Shown piece after piece: positions 9,176-17,718 of a stretch of DNA of 64,000 bases. Below the pieces are notes generated by a model. It did no database searches, was not told where the DNA came from, and worked only from the letters and a program-made list of their open reading frames with translations. Position 1 is the stretch's first letter. Each line of letters begins with the position of its first letter. Source of the DNA: JANOZM01 sp031429355 (GTDB lineage: Bacteria; Pseudomonadota; Gammaproteobacteria; Burkholderiales; Burkholderiaceae_E); NCBI GenBank assembly GCA_031429355.1, contig JANOZM010000017.1, positions 29,412 to 93,411 on the forward strand, read 5' to 3'. The translations under genes and the position numbers were made by a program.

Positions 9176-9208
9176 ACGCACGCTATCTAAAAAACAGATA
9201 GCTTGCGT
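9176..9208. terminator. Hairpin downstream of the coiled-coil gene
   Basis: ACGCA-c-GCTATCT pairs with AGATAGC-t-TGCGT around AAAAAAC. There is no clear T-run on the plus side, so terminator function is uncertain. Confidence 0.4.
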
Positions 9209-9259
9209 CTAAAATTTAGCGGTTGTCATTGCGCCGCACAAAGGTTTAGTCTTTCAGCT

Positions 9260-9333
9260 CGACTTTGCAGTTTCCGACCGGACTCAGCAAATATTGAGCA
9301 GCTAACCTGCACATTTAAGCTTCTGCAAAGTCG
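9260..9333 (+). promoter_or_regulatory. Long-range inverted repeat in the leader of the polyamine transporter operon
   Basis: CGACTTTGCAG at 9260-9270 and CTGCAAAGTCG at 9323-9333 are perfect 11-bp complements 52 bases apart. They end 35 bp before the binding-protein ATG. They could form an RNA stem enclosing a smaller CTCA/TGAG hairpin, or two half-sites for a regulator. Seen directly; function unknown. Confidence 0.5.
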
Positions 9334-9368
9334 ATCTATTTCCAGACCACTTTCTTAAGAGCTTTCTT

Positions 9369-10550
9369 ATGCAAACTATGCAACTACTAAAAAAAGCAAT
9401 TGCAGCATCCGTCTCTGCGGGATTGGTGCTAAGCGCACCGATGTCTGCTTTTGCTGCAGGTCCAATCACAAAACTCGGTAAGGGCGAGGGTCGCGTTGAT
9501 ATCGTGGCTTGGGCCGGATACATTGAACGAGGTGAAACTGATAAAAACTTTGACTGGGTTACCGAGTTCGAAAAGAAGACCAGTTGTAAAGTAAATGTAA
9601 AAACCGCTGGCACCTCCGACGAGATGGTGGCGCTAATGAATGAGGGTGGCTTCGACTTAGTCACCGCCTCCGGCGATGCTTCGATGCGTTTAATTGCGGG
9701 CAAACGCGTTCAGCCGATTAACACCGCTTTAATCCCCAGCTTTAAAAACGTCGATCAGCGTTTACAAAAAGCCCCTTGGCACTTTGTAAACAATACCCAT
9801 TACGGCATTCCCTATCAATGGGGTTGGAACGTGTTGATGTACAACACGAATACCTTTAAAGGCGCACCACCCAATTCTTGGAAAGTGGTTTTTGAAGAAA
9901 CCACTTTGCCCGACGGCAAATCGAACAAAGGTCGCGTTCAAGCATTTGACGGTCCTATTTATATTGCCGATGCGGCTTTGTACTTGATGAAAACCAAGCC
10001 AGAGTTGGGTATTAAAGATCCGTATGAATTAACCGAGGTGCAATACAAAGCTGCACTAGAGTTGCTGCGCGTTCAGCGTAAGTTAGTCGGAAAGTATTGG
10101 CACGATGCATTTGTTCAAATCGACGACTTTACAAATGAAGGTGTGGTCGCTTCGGGTTCATGGCAATTCCAAGCCAATATCTTGAAGTCAAAGAATCGTC
10201 CAATCGCAACGGTTATTCCCGTTGAGGGCGCAACTGGTTGGGCCGACTCAACAATGATGCACAGTGAAGCCAAACATCCTAACTGCGCTTACATGTGGAT
10301 GGAGCATTCATTGAACCAAAAACTCCAAGGCGATTTGTCGGCTTGGTTCGGCTCGGTGCCTGCTGTAACTGCGGCTTGCAAAGGCAACAAACTGTTAGGC
10401 GATGAAGGTTGTGCACGCCAAGGCTTTAACGATTTTGCAAAAATCTCGTTTTGGAAAACACCAACATCCAAGTGCGCAACGCAAGGCGACAAATGCGTGC
10501 CGTATCACAAGTGGGTTTCTGACTACATCGCGGTTTTAGGCGGGCGTTAA
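9369..10550 (+). CDS. Polyamine ABC transporter periplasmic binding protein (PotF/YdcS type)
   Basis: 393 residues with a Sec signal peptide (cleavage near MSAFAA). The protein is a type II extracellular solute-binding protein: the early WAGYIERGE, a FDLVTASGD block and YGIPYQWGWNVLMYNT resemble spermidine/putrescine binders, closest in feel to YdcS. It is the first gene of an importer (binding protein, ATPase, two permeases) followed by putrescine catabolism genes, so putrescine or a related amine is the inferred cargo. Several C-terminal cysteines (AACKGNK, DEGCARQG, SKCAT, DKCVP) suggest disulfides. Confidence 0.87.
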   Translation: MQTMQLLKKAIAASVSAGLVLSAPMSAFAAGPITKLGKGEGRVDIVAWAGYIERGETDKNFDWVTEFEKKTSCKVNVKTAGTSDEMVALMNEGGFDLVTASGDASMRLIAGKRVQPINTALIPSFKNVDQRLQKAPWHFVNNTHYGIPYQWGWNVLMYNTNTFKGAPPNSWKVVFEETTLPDGKSNKGRVQAFDGPIYIADAALYLMKTKPELGIKDPYELTEVQYKAALELLRVQRKLVGKYWHDAFVQIDDFTNEGVVASGSWQFQANILKSKNRPIATVIPVEGATGWADSTMMHSEAKHPNCAYMWMEHSLNQKLQGDLSAWFGSVPAVTAACKGNKLLGDEGCARQGFNDFAKISFWKTPTSKCATQGDKCVPYHKWVSDYIAVLGGR

Positions 10551-10555
10551 AACCT

Positions 10556-11593
10556 ATGGCTAGTGTTGAGCTGCAAGCCGTCTCTTGCGTATTTAAGAGC
10601 GGCTCGCCAAATCAACCCGAAGTGCGTGCAGTTGATCAAGTCGATTTAAGAATTAAAGCAGGTGAATTCTTTACCTTGCTTGGTCCCTCGGGATCAGGCA
10701 AGACGACTTGTTTGCGTATGATCGGCGGGTTTGCCTTACCGACCTCGGGAAAAGTGTTTATCGACGGGCAAGAGGTCACCTCGCTGCCGCCTTATGCTCG
10801 TCCGGTAAATACGGTGTTTCAAGATTACGCTTTGTTTCCGCACATGACCGTTGCGCAAAATATTGCCTACGGTTTGATGGTTAAAGGGATGCCGCGCAAG
10901 GAGCGAGAAGCCCGCGCCCAAAAAATGTTGGAGATGGTTGCTTTGCCCGATGTGGGCGAACGCCGTCCGATGCAGTTGTCAGGCGGTCAACGTCAACGGG
11001 TGGCTTTGGCGCGCGCATTAATAAATGAACCCAAAGTATTGTTACTTGACGAACCGCTCGGCGCACTAGATTTAAAACTACGCGAACAAATGCAAACCGA
11101 ATTAAAAAGCTTGCAACGTCGCTTAGGCATAACGTTTTTATTTATTACCCATGACCAACATGAAGCGCTTTCAATGAGCGACCGAATTGGTGTTTTTAAT
11201 AACGGCAAGTTAGAGCAGGTAGGTTCGCCGCAAGAACTTTACGACAAACCGCAAACAAAATTTGTGGCGCAGTTTTTAGGTGCCGCAAATGTATTAACCG
11301 GCGAAGCGGCGAAGCAACTAACCGGGCATGAAGTTGCCATGCTGCGTCCAGAGAAAATCTCAATTCAAACAACCGAAAACGGACGCACAACCGGCCGCGC
11401 AACCGGCAAAGTAGTCGAGGTTCAATATTTCGGTGCCTATTCTCGAATCAAAGTTGAACTGAGCGTGGTGCAGTCACAGCACATCACCATTGACTACGCC
11501 GCCCCGAATCACGCGGAGCATTTCTCTGTTAATCAAACCGCAGTTTTGAATTGGGACGAGCACGCAGTGCATGCTCTTCGCAGTACGTCTTAG
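10556..11593 (+). CDS. Polyamine ABC transporter ATP-binding protein (PotA/YdcT type)
   Basis: 345 residues: Walker A GPSGSGKTT, Q-loop QDYALFPHMTV, signature LSGGQRQRVALARAL, Walker B LLLDEPLGALD, H-loop THDQHEA, then a C-terminal TOBE-like domain. It powers uptake at the inner membrane. It starts 5 bp after the binding-protein gene. The assignment to polyamines rests on operon context and the PotA-like QYFGAYSRI segment. Confidence 0.92.
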   Translation: MASVELQAVSCVFKSGSPNQPEVRAVDQVDLRIKAGEFFTLLGPSGSGKTTCLRMIGGFALPTSGKVFIDGQEVTSLPPYARPVNTVFQDYALFPHMTVAQNIAYGLMVKGMPRKEREARAQKMLEMVALPDVGERRPMQLSGGQRQRVALARALINEPKVLLLDEPLGALDLKLREQMQTELKSLQRRLGITFLFITHDQHEALSMSDRIGVFNNGKLEQVGSPQELYDKPQTKFVAQFLGAANVLTGEAAKQLTGHEVAMLRPEKISIQTTENGRTTGRATGKVVEVQYFGAYSRIKVELSVVQSQHITIDYAAPNHAEHFSVNQTAVLNWDEHAVHALRSTS

Positions 11594-11620
11594 TAGTAGC
11601 GTTAGAAAACCCGCAAAATA

Positions 11621-12598
11621 ATGGCTACCACCTCTAACCAAACCGCAGATCAGCATGTTGCAAACACGCTGATGTCGGGTGTGAAAAACACTTGGTTAAC
11701 GCGTTTATCAACTTGGCTGTACCAACACCCGCGCGCAGCATTTGCTTGTTTGTTAGTGCCGCCTTTATTGTGGTTTGGCGTCATTTATCTAGGGTCACTA
11801 TTTGCTCTATTGGCTAACTCGTTGTTTAGACTTGACGACTTTACCGGGCAAGTGGTTCGCGAAATTGGAGTTCAGAATTTTTTCACTATTTTTGAACCCG
11901 CGAACCTTGATGTTGTTCTGCGGACGGTAGGTATGTCTTTGGCGGTTACCTTGGCTTGTGGCTTGATTGCGTTTCCAGTGGCTTACTACATGGCGCGCTA
12001 CGCAAAAGGTGCCACTAAAGCCGTGTTGTACGTTGCTGTATTGTTGCCATTATGGTCTTCGTATTTAGTGCGTTTGTATTCGTGGAAACTATTGCTTGCG
12101 AAAGAAGGCGTGATTGCCTGGACTCTCGAGCGTTTACATTTAACGTGGCTGCTCGAAGGCATTTTGTCGATGCCAGTCATTGGCGGAAACTCATTATCAT
12201 TTTCACCTCTGGGCACCTTTATCGTATTCGTTTATATGTGGCTGCCGTTTATGATTCTGCCGATTCAGGCCGCTATAGAAAAAATTCCGCAGTCGTGCCT
12301 AGAAGCATCATCTGACTTAGGCGCGAATACTAGCCTTACTTTCAGACAAGTTATTTTGCCGTTGGCAATGCCCGGCGTTGCTGCAGGTTCAATCTTTACT
12401 TTCTCATTAACGCTGGGCGACTACATCATCCCGCAAGTTATTGGCGATTCCACATTGTTTATTGGGCAAGTAGTGTCGATGCAGCAAGGCACCGCTGGAA
12501 ACATTCCGTTTGCGGCTGCGTTTTCGCTAGTGCCTATCGTTGTAATCTTGGCCTACCTGTGGTTTGCCAAACGCAAAGGAGCCTTCGATGCGCTCTGA
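11621..12598 (+). CDS. Polyamine ABC transporter permease 1 (PotB/YdcU type)
   Basis: 325 residues with about six membrane helices and the EAA loop EASSDLGANTSLTFRQVILPLAMPG (residues about 227-251) that contacts the ATPase. It follows the ATPase gene by 27 bp and overlaps the next permease gene by 11 bp. It forms the heteromeric membrane channel with the next gene product. Confidence 0.9.
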   Translation: MATTSNQTADQHVANTLMSGVKNTWLTRLSTWLYQHPRAAFACLLVPPLLWFGVIYLGSLFALLANSLFRLDDFTGQVVREIGVQNFFTIFEPANLDVVLRTVGMSLAVTLACGLIAFPVAYYMARYAKGATKAVLYVAVLLPLWSSYLVRLYSWKLLLAKEGVIAWTLERLHLTWLLEGILSMPVIGGNSLSFSPLGTFIVFVYMWLPFMILPIQAAIEKIPQSCLEASSDLGANTSLTFRQVILPLAMPGVAAGSIFTFSLTLGDYIIPQVIGDSTLFIGQVVSMQQGTAGNIPFAAAFSLVPIVVILAYLWFAKRKGAFDAL

Positions 12599-13400
12599 AC
12601 GCTCTAACAAAACCGGTGCAAGTTGGTCATTAAAAACGGCTGTCATTTTAGCCATTACTTTTTTGCATGTTCCGCTGCTATTAGTCATTGTTTATGCTTT
12701 TAGTGCGGAAGATAAAAGTTATGTTTTTCCGCCGCCTGCGTTAACGACCAAATGGTTTGCGGTTGCCTTAGAGCGTGACGATGTTTGGCGAGCCATTTGG
12801 TTATCTGTAAAGGTAGCTGCACTATCAACTGCAATGGCGATGGTGCTGGGTACATTGGCAGCGGCTGCCTTAGCGCGTCACCAGTTTTTTGGTCGTGAGA
12901 CATTAAACTTGTTACTTATTTTGCCCATCGCGTTGCCAGGCATAGTGACGGGTATCGCCATGCGTTCGGCCTTTAACACGCTAGAAATTCCTTTTAGTTT
13001 TTGGACCATTGTGTTGGGTCATGCTACGTTTTGTGTGGTGGTGGTTTATAACAATGCGGTCGCTCGTATGCGCCGAATGAATCCCAACTTAATTGAAGCA
13101 TCAATGGACCTAGGGGCCAACACTTGGCAAACCCTGCGTTACGTTATGTTGCCCCAACTTGGTTCGGCGTTGTTAGCTGGCGGCTTACTGGCATTTGCAT
13201 TAAGTTTTGATGAAGTTATCGTCACTACATTTACGGCGGGCCAACAAACCACCCTGCCCATTTGGATGCTGCAAGAGCTAATACGACCACGCCAACGACC
13301 GGTAACAAACGTCGTTGCGGTATTTATTATCGCAATGACTTTTATCCCTATTATTGGCGCCTATTGGTTAACCCGGGCCGACGAAACACCGGGTAACTAA
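12588..13400 (+). CDS. Polyamine ABC transporter permease 2 (PotC/YdcV type)
   Basis: About 270 residues, six predicted helices, EAA loop EASMDLGANTWQTLRYVMLP. The ATG at 12588 is preserved inside the end of the previous gene, with AAAGGAG six bases upstream, so it is preferred to a TTG at 12564. The overlap suggests translational coupling of the two permeases. Confidence 0.9.
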   Translation: MRSERSNKTGASWSLKTAVILAITFLHVPLLLVIVYAFSAEDKSYVFPPPALTTKWFAVALERDDVWRAIWLSVKVAALSTAMAMVLGTLAAAALARHQFFGRETLNLLLILPIALPGIVTGIAMRSAFNTLEIPFSFWTIVLGHATFCVVVVYNNAVARMRRMNPNLIEASMDLGANTWQTLRYVMLPQLGSALLAGGLLAFALSFDEVIVTTFTAGQQTTLPIWMLQELIRPRQRPVTNVVAVFIIAMTFIPIIGAYWLTRADETPGN

Positions 13401-13474
13401 CGGACAAATACCAATGCAAAATTTACGAATCGAACACTTTCACAATTTACTAAACAAGCACTTTAACCATTTAA

Positions 13475-13500
13475 AAATTGGCTCACCGAATGAGCAATTT
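13475..13500 (+). promoter_or_regulatory. Hairpin in the leader of the aldehyde dehydrogenase gene
   Basis: AAATT-g-GCTCA, loop CCGAA, TGAGC-AATTT, in the 147-bp gap between the permease gene and the dehydrogenase. A weak T-rich stretch follows. It may attenuate read-through from the transporter genes, or be a regulator site. Confidence 0.4.
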
Positions 13501-13547
13501 ATTCTTACACGTTTTATCAATTTGAAAATAATTTAGGAGACATCGTC

Positions 13548-15002
13548 ATGCTACAAAAAGTGAAAATCGCCGTTGATCATGTGACCGATCTTTACATCGA
13601 CGGACAGTTTGTAAAAGGCGACGGCGAAGGGGAAAGTATTTTAGACCCGGGTACTGGCAGCGAAATTGCAGTTGTACACGAGGCTTCTTTAGATCAAGTT
13701 AACAAGGCAGTCTCGGCAGCGGCACGCGCTTTTGAAACTTGGTGCGAAACAACGCCGATGGAACGCTCGCGCATGCTTTTAAAATTGGCCGACGCAATTG
13801 AAGCCAACGCCGAAACATTTGCACGCCTAGAATCGCTTAATTGCGGCAAGCCCTATGCGCGCGCATTGGGTGATGAAATACCCGCCATTGCCGATTGTTA
13901 TCGCTACTTTGCCGGTGCAGCGCGCTGCATGTCGGGCACCGTTAGTAACGAATATTTGGCAGGCCATACCAGCATGATTCGACGCGACCCCATTGGCGTT
14001 GTTGGGTCGATAGCACCGTGGAACTATCCGCTGTTAATGGCCGCTTGGAAAACTGCACCAGCGCTGGCCGCTGGCAATACCGTCGTGCTAAAACCATCAG
14101 AGCAAACACCGTTAACTGCATTGTTCTTAGCAAAAATTGCTGCCGATATTTTTCCTAAGGGTGTGTTTAACGTTATTTGTGGTCGCGGCGCTACTGTTGG
14201 GCAACCATTAGTAGAGCACCCTGCCGTGCGTATGGTCTCGGTAACGGGTGATATTTCGACCGGCAAAAAAATTCTGCAAGCGGCCTCGGGAACGTTAAAG
14301 CGAACCCACTTAGAACTTGGCGGCAAAGCGCCGGTCATCGTTTTTGATGACGCCGATTTATCCGCTGTTGTCGAAGGCATTCGCACCTTTGGTTTTTACA
14401 ACGCAGGCCAAGACTGTACCGCCGCATGCCGACTGTATGCCGGCGCGAAGGTTTACGATAAATTGGTCGCCGATTTATCCAGCGCTGTCAAAACCATTAA
14501 GGTCGGCCTACAAGATGAGCCCGACGTAGAAATTGGCCCATTAATTACGGATCGCCAACGCAATCGAGTCGCCAGTTTTGTAGAGCGCGCACAAATGGCG
14601 GGCCATATGGAAGTCACCGCAGGCGGAAAAGTTATTGCGGGCAATGGCTATTTTTACGAACCAACGGTAATTGCGGGTGCGCGCCAAGACGACGAAATCG
14701 TGCGGCGTGAAGTGTTCGGCCCAGTGGTATCGATCACACGATTTACCGACGATGCGCAGGCAGTCACTTGGGCCAACGATTCGGACTATGGCCTAGCGTC
14801 TTCAGTCTGGACCCAAGACATCTCGCGCGCCATGCGCGTTTCAAAAAAATTGCAATATGGGTGTACATGGATCAATACACACTTTATGCTTGCAAATGAA
14901 ATGCCTCACGGTGGCATGAAATCGAGTGGCTATGGCAAAGATATGTCGATGTACGCGCTAGAGGACTACACCGTGGCTCGGCATATTATGGTTAAGTTTT
15001 AA
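13548..15002 (+). CDS. patD: Gamma-aminobutyraldehyde dehydrogenase-like aldehyde dehydrogenase
   Basis: 484 residues of the NAD(P)-dependent aldehyde dehydrogenase superfamily. It has the nucleotide-binding APWNYPL and KPSEQTP blocks, catalytic glutamate in LELGGKAP and catalytic cysteine in NAGQDCTA. The sequence resembles YdcW/PatD, which oxidises 4-aminobutanal to GABA. The polyamine importer upstream and the aminotransferase downstream make that substrate likely, though betaine aldehyde and related amino-aldehydes are alternatives. It starts at an ATG with TTAGGAG upstream. Confidence 0.82.
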   Translation: MLQKVKIAVDHVTDLYIDGQFVKGDGEGESILDPGTGSEIAVVHEASLDQVNKAVSAAARAFETWCETTPMERSRMLLKLADAIEANAETFARLESLNCGKPYARALGDEIPAIADCYRYFAGAARCMSGTVSNEYLAGHTSMIRRDPIGVVGSIAPWNYPLLMAAWKTAPALAAGNTVVLKPSEQTPLTALFLAKIAADIFPKGVFNVICGRGATVGQPLVEHPAVRMVSVTGDISTGKKILQAASGTLKRTHLELGGKAPVIVFDDADLSAVVEGIRTFGFYNAGQDCTAACRLYAGAKVYDKLVADLSSAVKTIKVGLQDEPDVEIGPLITDRQRNRVASFVERAQMAGHMEVTAGGKVIAGNGYFYEPTVIAGARQDDEIVRREVFGPVVSITRFTDDAQAVTWANDSDYGLASSVWTQDISRAMRVSKKLQYGCTWINTHFMLANEMPHGGMKSSGYGKDMSMYALEDYTVARHIMVKF

Positions 15003-15036
15003 TTCTGTACCGTTGCATTATTAGGAGATCGTTCAC

Positions 15037-16320
15037 ATGGATATGAAACCAAACGAAGTATTGCAGGCGCGTAAAGCAGCAGCAACGCCACGCGGTGTCG
15101 GTGTAATGGCAAGTTTTTTTGCCGACCGCGCGTTAAATACAGAACTGTGGGACATTGAAGGTCGACGGTTTATTGATTTTGCGGGCGGTATCGCCGTGTT
15201 AAACACGGGCCACCGTCACCCAAAAGTGATTAAGGCAATGCAAGAGCAGCTTGAGCGTTTTACGCATACTTGCTATCAGGTGGTGCCTTACGAAAGTTAT
15301 ATTGCGTTGGCCGAAAAACTGAATCAATTAACGCCAGGCCAGTTCGCCAAAAAAACCGCGTTGTTTTCTACGGGTGCTGAAGCCGTAGAGAACGCGGTAA
15401 AAATTGCGCGCTCATCGACCAAACGATCGGGTGTTATTGCGTTCTCGGGGGCGTTTCACGGACGCAGTTTATTTGCGGTTTCGTTAACTGGCAAAGTTGC
15501 GCCTTATAAAATTGGCTTCGGCCCATTTGCACCCGAGGTGTATCACGCGCCGTTTCCTTGCCACTGCGCGTCGCTAGAAGAAGTTAAAAAATCGATGTAC
15601 CACATCTTTAAATCAGACATCGAACCCGAGCGTGTCGCCGCAATTATTTTCGAACCAGTGCAAGGCGAAGGCGGCTTTAACGTTATTCAACGCGAAGCCG
15701 TTAAATGGCTGCGCGAACTATGCACCCAACACGGCATCGTGATGATTGCCGACGAAGTGCAAACTGGTTTTGGTCGTACCGGCAGCATGTATGCAATGGA
15801 CCACTACATTGAAGACGGCGTGTTCGCTGATATCGTCATTAGCGCCAAATCGTTAGCCGCTGGCATGAACTTATCCGCTGTAACAGGCCGCGCAGAAATT
15901 ATGGACGCGCCAGCACCCGGTGGCCTTGGTGGCACTTATGCCGGCAACCCGGTCGCGGTGGCTGCAGCGCATGCTGTAATCGAAATTATGCAAGAAGAGC
16001 AATTACCGGCACGCGGCGCAAAGCTCGGCAAAATTTTGATTGATCGTTTAAATCAACTAAAGCCAAGCGTGGCAAACATTGCCGAAATACGCGGGCAAGG
16101 TGCAATGGTTGCTGTTGAGTTTTGCAAGCCAGGCGAGCCGCTGACACCCGATGCTGATTTTACAAAAAAGGTACAAGCGAATGCATTAGCAAAAGGCTTA
16201 ATTTTGCTGACTTGCGGCGTGAATGCAAACGTGGTGCGCTTCTTGTTTCCGCTAACAGTGGAGTCGAATGTGTTTAACGAGGCGTTGGATATTATTGATT
16301 GGTCGATTCGGAACGCTTAA
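15037..16320 (+). CDS. gabT: 4-aminobutyrate aminotransferase
   Basis: 427 residues, class III PLP-dependent aminotransferase. GAEAVENAVKIAR, the FHGRS loop, IADEVQTGFGRTG and the PLP lysine in ISAKSLAAGM are all present. It converts GABA and 2-oxoglutarate to succinate semialdehyde and glutamate. It follows the dehydrogenase by 34 bp with TAGGAG before the ATG, completing a putrescine-to-succinate-semialdehyde route. No succinate semialdehyde dehydrogenase is nearby. A 5-aminovalerate preference cannot be ruled out. Confidence 0.88.
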   Translation: MDMKPNEVLQARKAAATPRGVGVMASFFADRALNTELWDIEGRRFIDFAGGIAVLNTGHRHPKVIKAMQEQLERFTHTCYQVVPYESYIALAEKLNQLTPGQFAKKTALFSTGAEAVENAVKIARSSTKRSGVIAFSGAFHGRSLFAVSLTGKVAPYKIGFGPFAPEVYHAPFPCHCASLEEVKKSMYHIFKSDIEPERVAAIIFEPVQGEGGFNVIQREAVKWLRELCTQHGIVMIADEVQTGFGRTGSMYAMDHYIEDGVFADIVISAKSLAAGMNLSAVTGRAEIMDAPAPGGLGGTYAGNPVAVAAAHAVIEIMQEEQLPARGAKLGKILIDRLNQLKPSVANIAEIRGQGAMVAVEFCKPGEPLTPDADFTKKVQANALAKGLILLTCGVNANVVRFLFPLTVESNVFNEALDIIDWSIRNA

Positions 16321-16321
16321 C

Positions 16322-16444
16322 GAGTTAGCGGGTTAGTTTGCTGTTTCTTTGGATCGCTATTTAGCTATGTTGGCTGATTACTTTTGCAAAGCGAAGTGAT
16401 GCAACAACGCTATGAAGCCTGCGCAAACTAAAAAGAACTAACTC
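16322..16444. repeat. Paired inverted repeats after gabT
   Basis: GAGTTAG and TTAGTTTGC (16322-16341) are repeated in inverted form as GCAAACTAA and CTAACTC (16423-16444) across about 80 bases. They could be the ends of a small mobile repeat or a long terminator-like fold. No protein is evident in the interior. Confidence 0.5.
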
Positions 16445-16497
16445 GCATTTGTTGAGCCTGTTTACTCTTTAACCCCAGAGGCTACAAAAAAGGCACT

Positions 16498-16516
16498 GGT
16501 CGAGTTTTACTTCGGC
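16498..16516 (+). repeat. Left IS21-like end repeat
   Basis: GGTCGAGTTTTACTTCGGC agrees at 17 of 19 positions with the repeat at 17885-17903 and 16 of 19 with that at 17861-17879, but in opposite orientation. The copies therefore point inward from both sides of a 1.4-kb island. Confidence 0.5.
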
Positions 16517-16692
16517 ATTGAGACTCGAAGCAGCCGCCCCTCATACTTTGAATTACATTGTACAAAAAGGGTTTTCGCCTAAAACGTTTTAAGTGATGGT
16601 AACGAGGTGTACCAAACTCCAATGCGGCTTTCCCTTCTACACAAGCTATGCCGCCGTAAATTTTTCATTGCGTTGCAGTTTTCGCAGGTTCA

Positions 16693-16724
16693 CTGACATT
16701 ACTTGGGATTCCGAGTAATGTCAG
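16693..16724. terminator. Strong hairpin at the end of the Rhs fragment
   Basis: CTGACATTACT pairs perfectly with AGTAATGTCAG. Adding a T-G and two G-C pairs leaves a GATT loop. There is no T-run on either side. The stop of the Rhs fragment lies inside the right arm. Confidence 0.5.
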
Positions 16725-16915
16725 GCCCCCCAACCTAAACACCCATTGGCATCTAGAACACCATTCGAAAAACTTACTTGAAATCTGGTAGCTAAACCAT
16801 CAGGCAAAGGAATTGCTATATCGAATGTCCAAATTCTGCACGGGTCAACATAATTAACCGGGTTCTCATCCACATACGCAAACGTATTCAAGCCGCCATC
16901 AATCCCTAGCAACAT
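16721..16915 (-). pseudogene. Fragment of an Rhs-repeat core tip
   Basis: A 64-residue frame opening with GIDGGLNTFAYVDENPVNYVDP, close to the conserved Rhs core end (usually D-P-I-G-L-D-G-G-L-N-x-Y-x-Y-V-x-x-N-P). In complete Rhs proteins a variable toxin tip follows this motif. Here the thousands of upstream repeat codons are absent and the upstream flank is the small zeta-partner gene 21 bp away. It is a remnant, and the remaining tip (about 40 residues) is not recognisable. Confidence 0.6.
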
Positions 16916-16936
16916 CGTAGTTAAATAACTAAAACG

Positions 16937-17128
16937 CTAGCTTGGTCGCAAACTCAAATCCTGTCGAAGTTGAGCTGGGTCAATTAGAACAATTTGATTG
17001 TTTTTCAATATCACTAACGACGTATTGGTTTGAACTGCAACGAGTCTGGCGGCATGCGCAGCTCGTTCGAGCGCAAGTAGTGAACGCTTCAATTCAGGAT
17101 CGGTAATTGCATTATCGTCAAGTTTCAT
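16937..17128 (-). CDS. Small protein partnered with a zeta-like kinase (putative antitoxin)
   Basis: 63 residues, charged N-terminal helix then a hydrophobic end (SLVILKNNQIVLIDP). Its ATG overlaps the end of the kinase gene by 11 bp, a coupling typical of toxin-antitoxin pairs. Small proteins of this type follow zeta-like P-loop kinases in many proteobacteria; the antitoxin role is inferred from position. Confidence 0.6.
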   Translation of the reverse strand: MKLDDNAITDPELKRSLLALERAAHAARLVAVQTNTSLVILKNNQIVLIDPAQLRQDLSLRPS

Positions 17129-17642
17129 TTTCTGTTCCCCAATTAATCAAGATTGGCTTAGCACCTGAATTTTCGTAACACGCCCACCAATTTACTGCAT
17201 TTCGATAAAAATGTTCAAAATTGGCGTATCCAGACACAAATCGACGGCGAATCACTGTTTCTGGAATGTTATGTCCACCTTGTTTTACACGCTCTCTTAC
17301 TCGACTTACTGCAATATCAACGGATGCAAGTTTTAAAAAGTGCAGATGCACTCGGTAACCTTGCAACTTCTACGATGCTATCGAACGTAGGTACGTTCGT
17401 CCTGATAGTGTTGTTTCAAATGCGAAGCTTTCACCTCTGGCAACACACCCGTCCATTTCGGTCAACATGATCTTTCCGGCCCTAAGTGCCATTGACTCCG
17501 GTGAAAAAGGGGAAAGACCTACCGCAATCAAATCTGCGTTCAGAAAACGTACGCCACCATTTTCTTCAGGCAAATACGATCTCGCAAAGGTTGTCTTACC
17601 TGCCCCATTTGGCCCAGCAATAATAGTGATTCTTTTTTGCAT
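17118..17642 (-). pseudogene. Zeta-toxin-family P-loop kinase split by an in-frame TAG
   Basis: Codons from 17642 encode a P-loop kinase start (IIAGPNGAGKTTFARSYLP, then FLNADLIAVGLSPF and FAFETTLSGRTYL). The frame hits TAG at 17370-17372. It then continues in the same frame to 17118 with the expected C-terminal half (GYRVHLHFLKL, RVRERVKQGGHNIPETVIRRRF). One base change (TAG from TGG, for instance) would account for it, so no frameshift is needed. Zeta-type kinases phosphorylate UDP-N-acetylglucosamine in known cases. The full length of about 173 residues would be normal for this short subgroup. Confidence 0.75.
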
Positions 17643-17701
17643 TTCGGTCCATTGAATACACAGAAAGGTTTAATCTGGCTATTAAACGCGTCCACCAAAC
17701 A

Positions 17702-17718
17702 AGTGGTAATTTACCACT
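17702..17718. promoter_or_regulatory. Palindrome upstream of the zeta-like operon
   Basis: AGTGGTAA-T-TTACCACT is a perfect 8-bp inverted repeat around one base, 60 bp before the kinase start. This is a plausible position for an autoregulatory operator. Confidence 0.4.

Larger units (their letters stand above)
16321..16720. other. Gene-free stretch between gabT and the decayed island
   Basis: No convincing coding sequence in 400 bp. It holds the inverted repeats at 16322-16444, an IS21-like end repeat at 16498-16516 and the first arm of a hairpin at 16693-16724. It reads as insertion debris. Confidence 0.6.

Noticed and set aside
14024..14386. 120-residue antisense frame in the aldehyde dehydrogenase gene
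   Set aside because: Complete overlap with a clearly conserved gene on the other strand.
16322..16444. attC site after gabT
   Set aside because: CTAAC/GTTAG elements occur in the wrong order for an attC (GTTAG first, CTAAC last).
16721..16915. Complete Rhs or toxin gene
   Set aside because: Only the core tip remains and the upstream border belongs to another gene.
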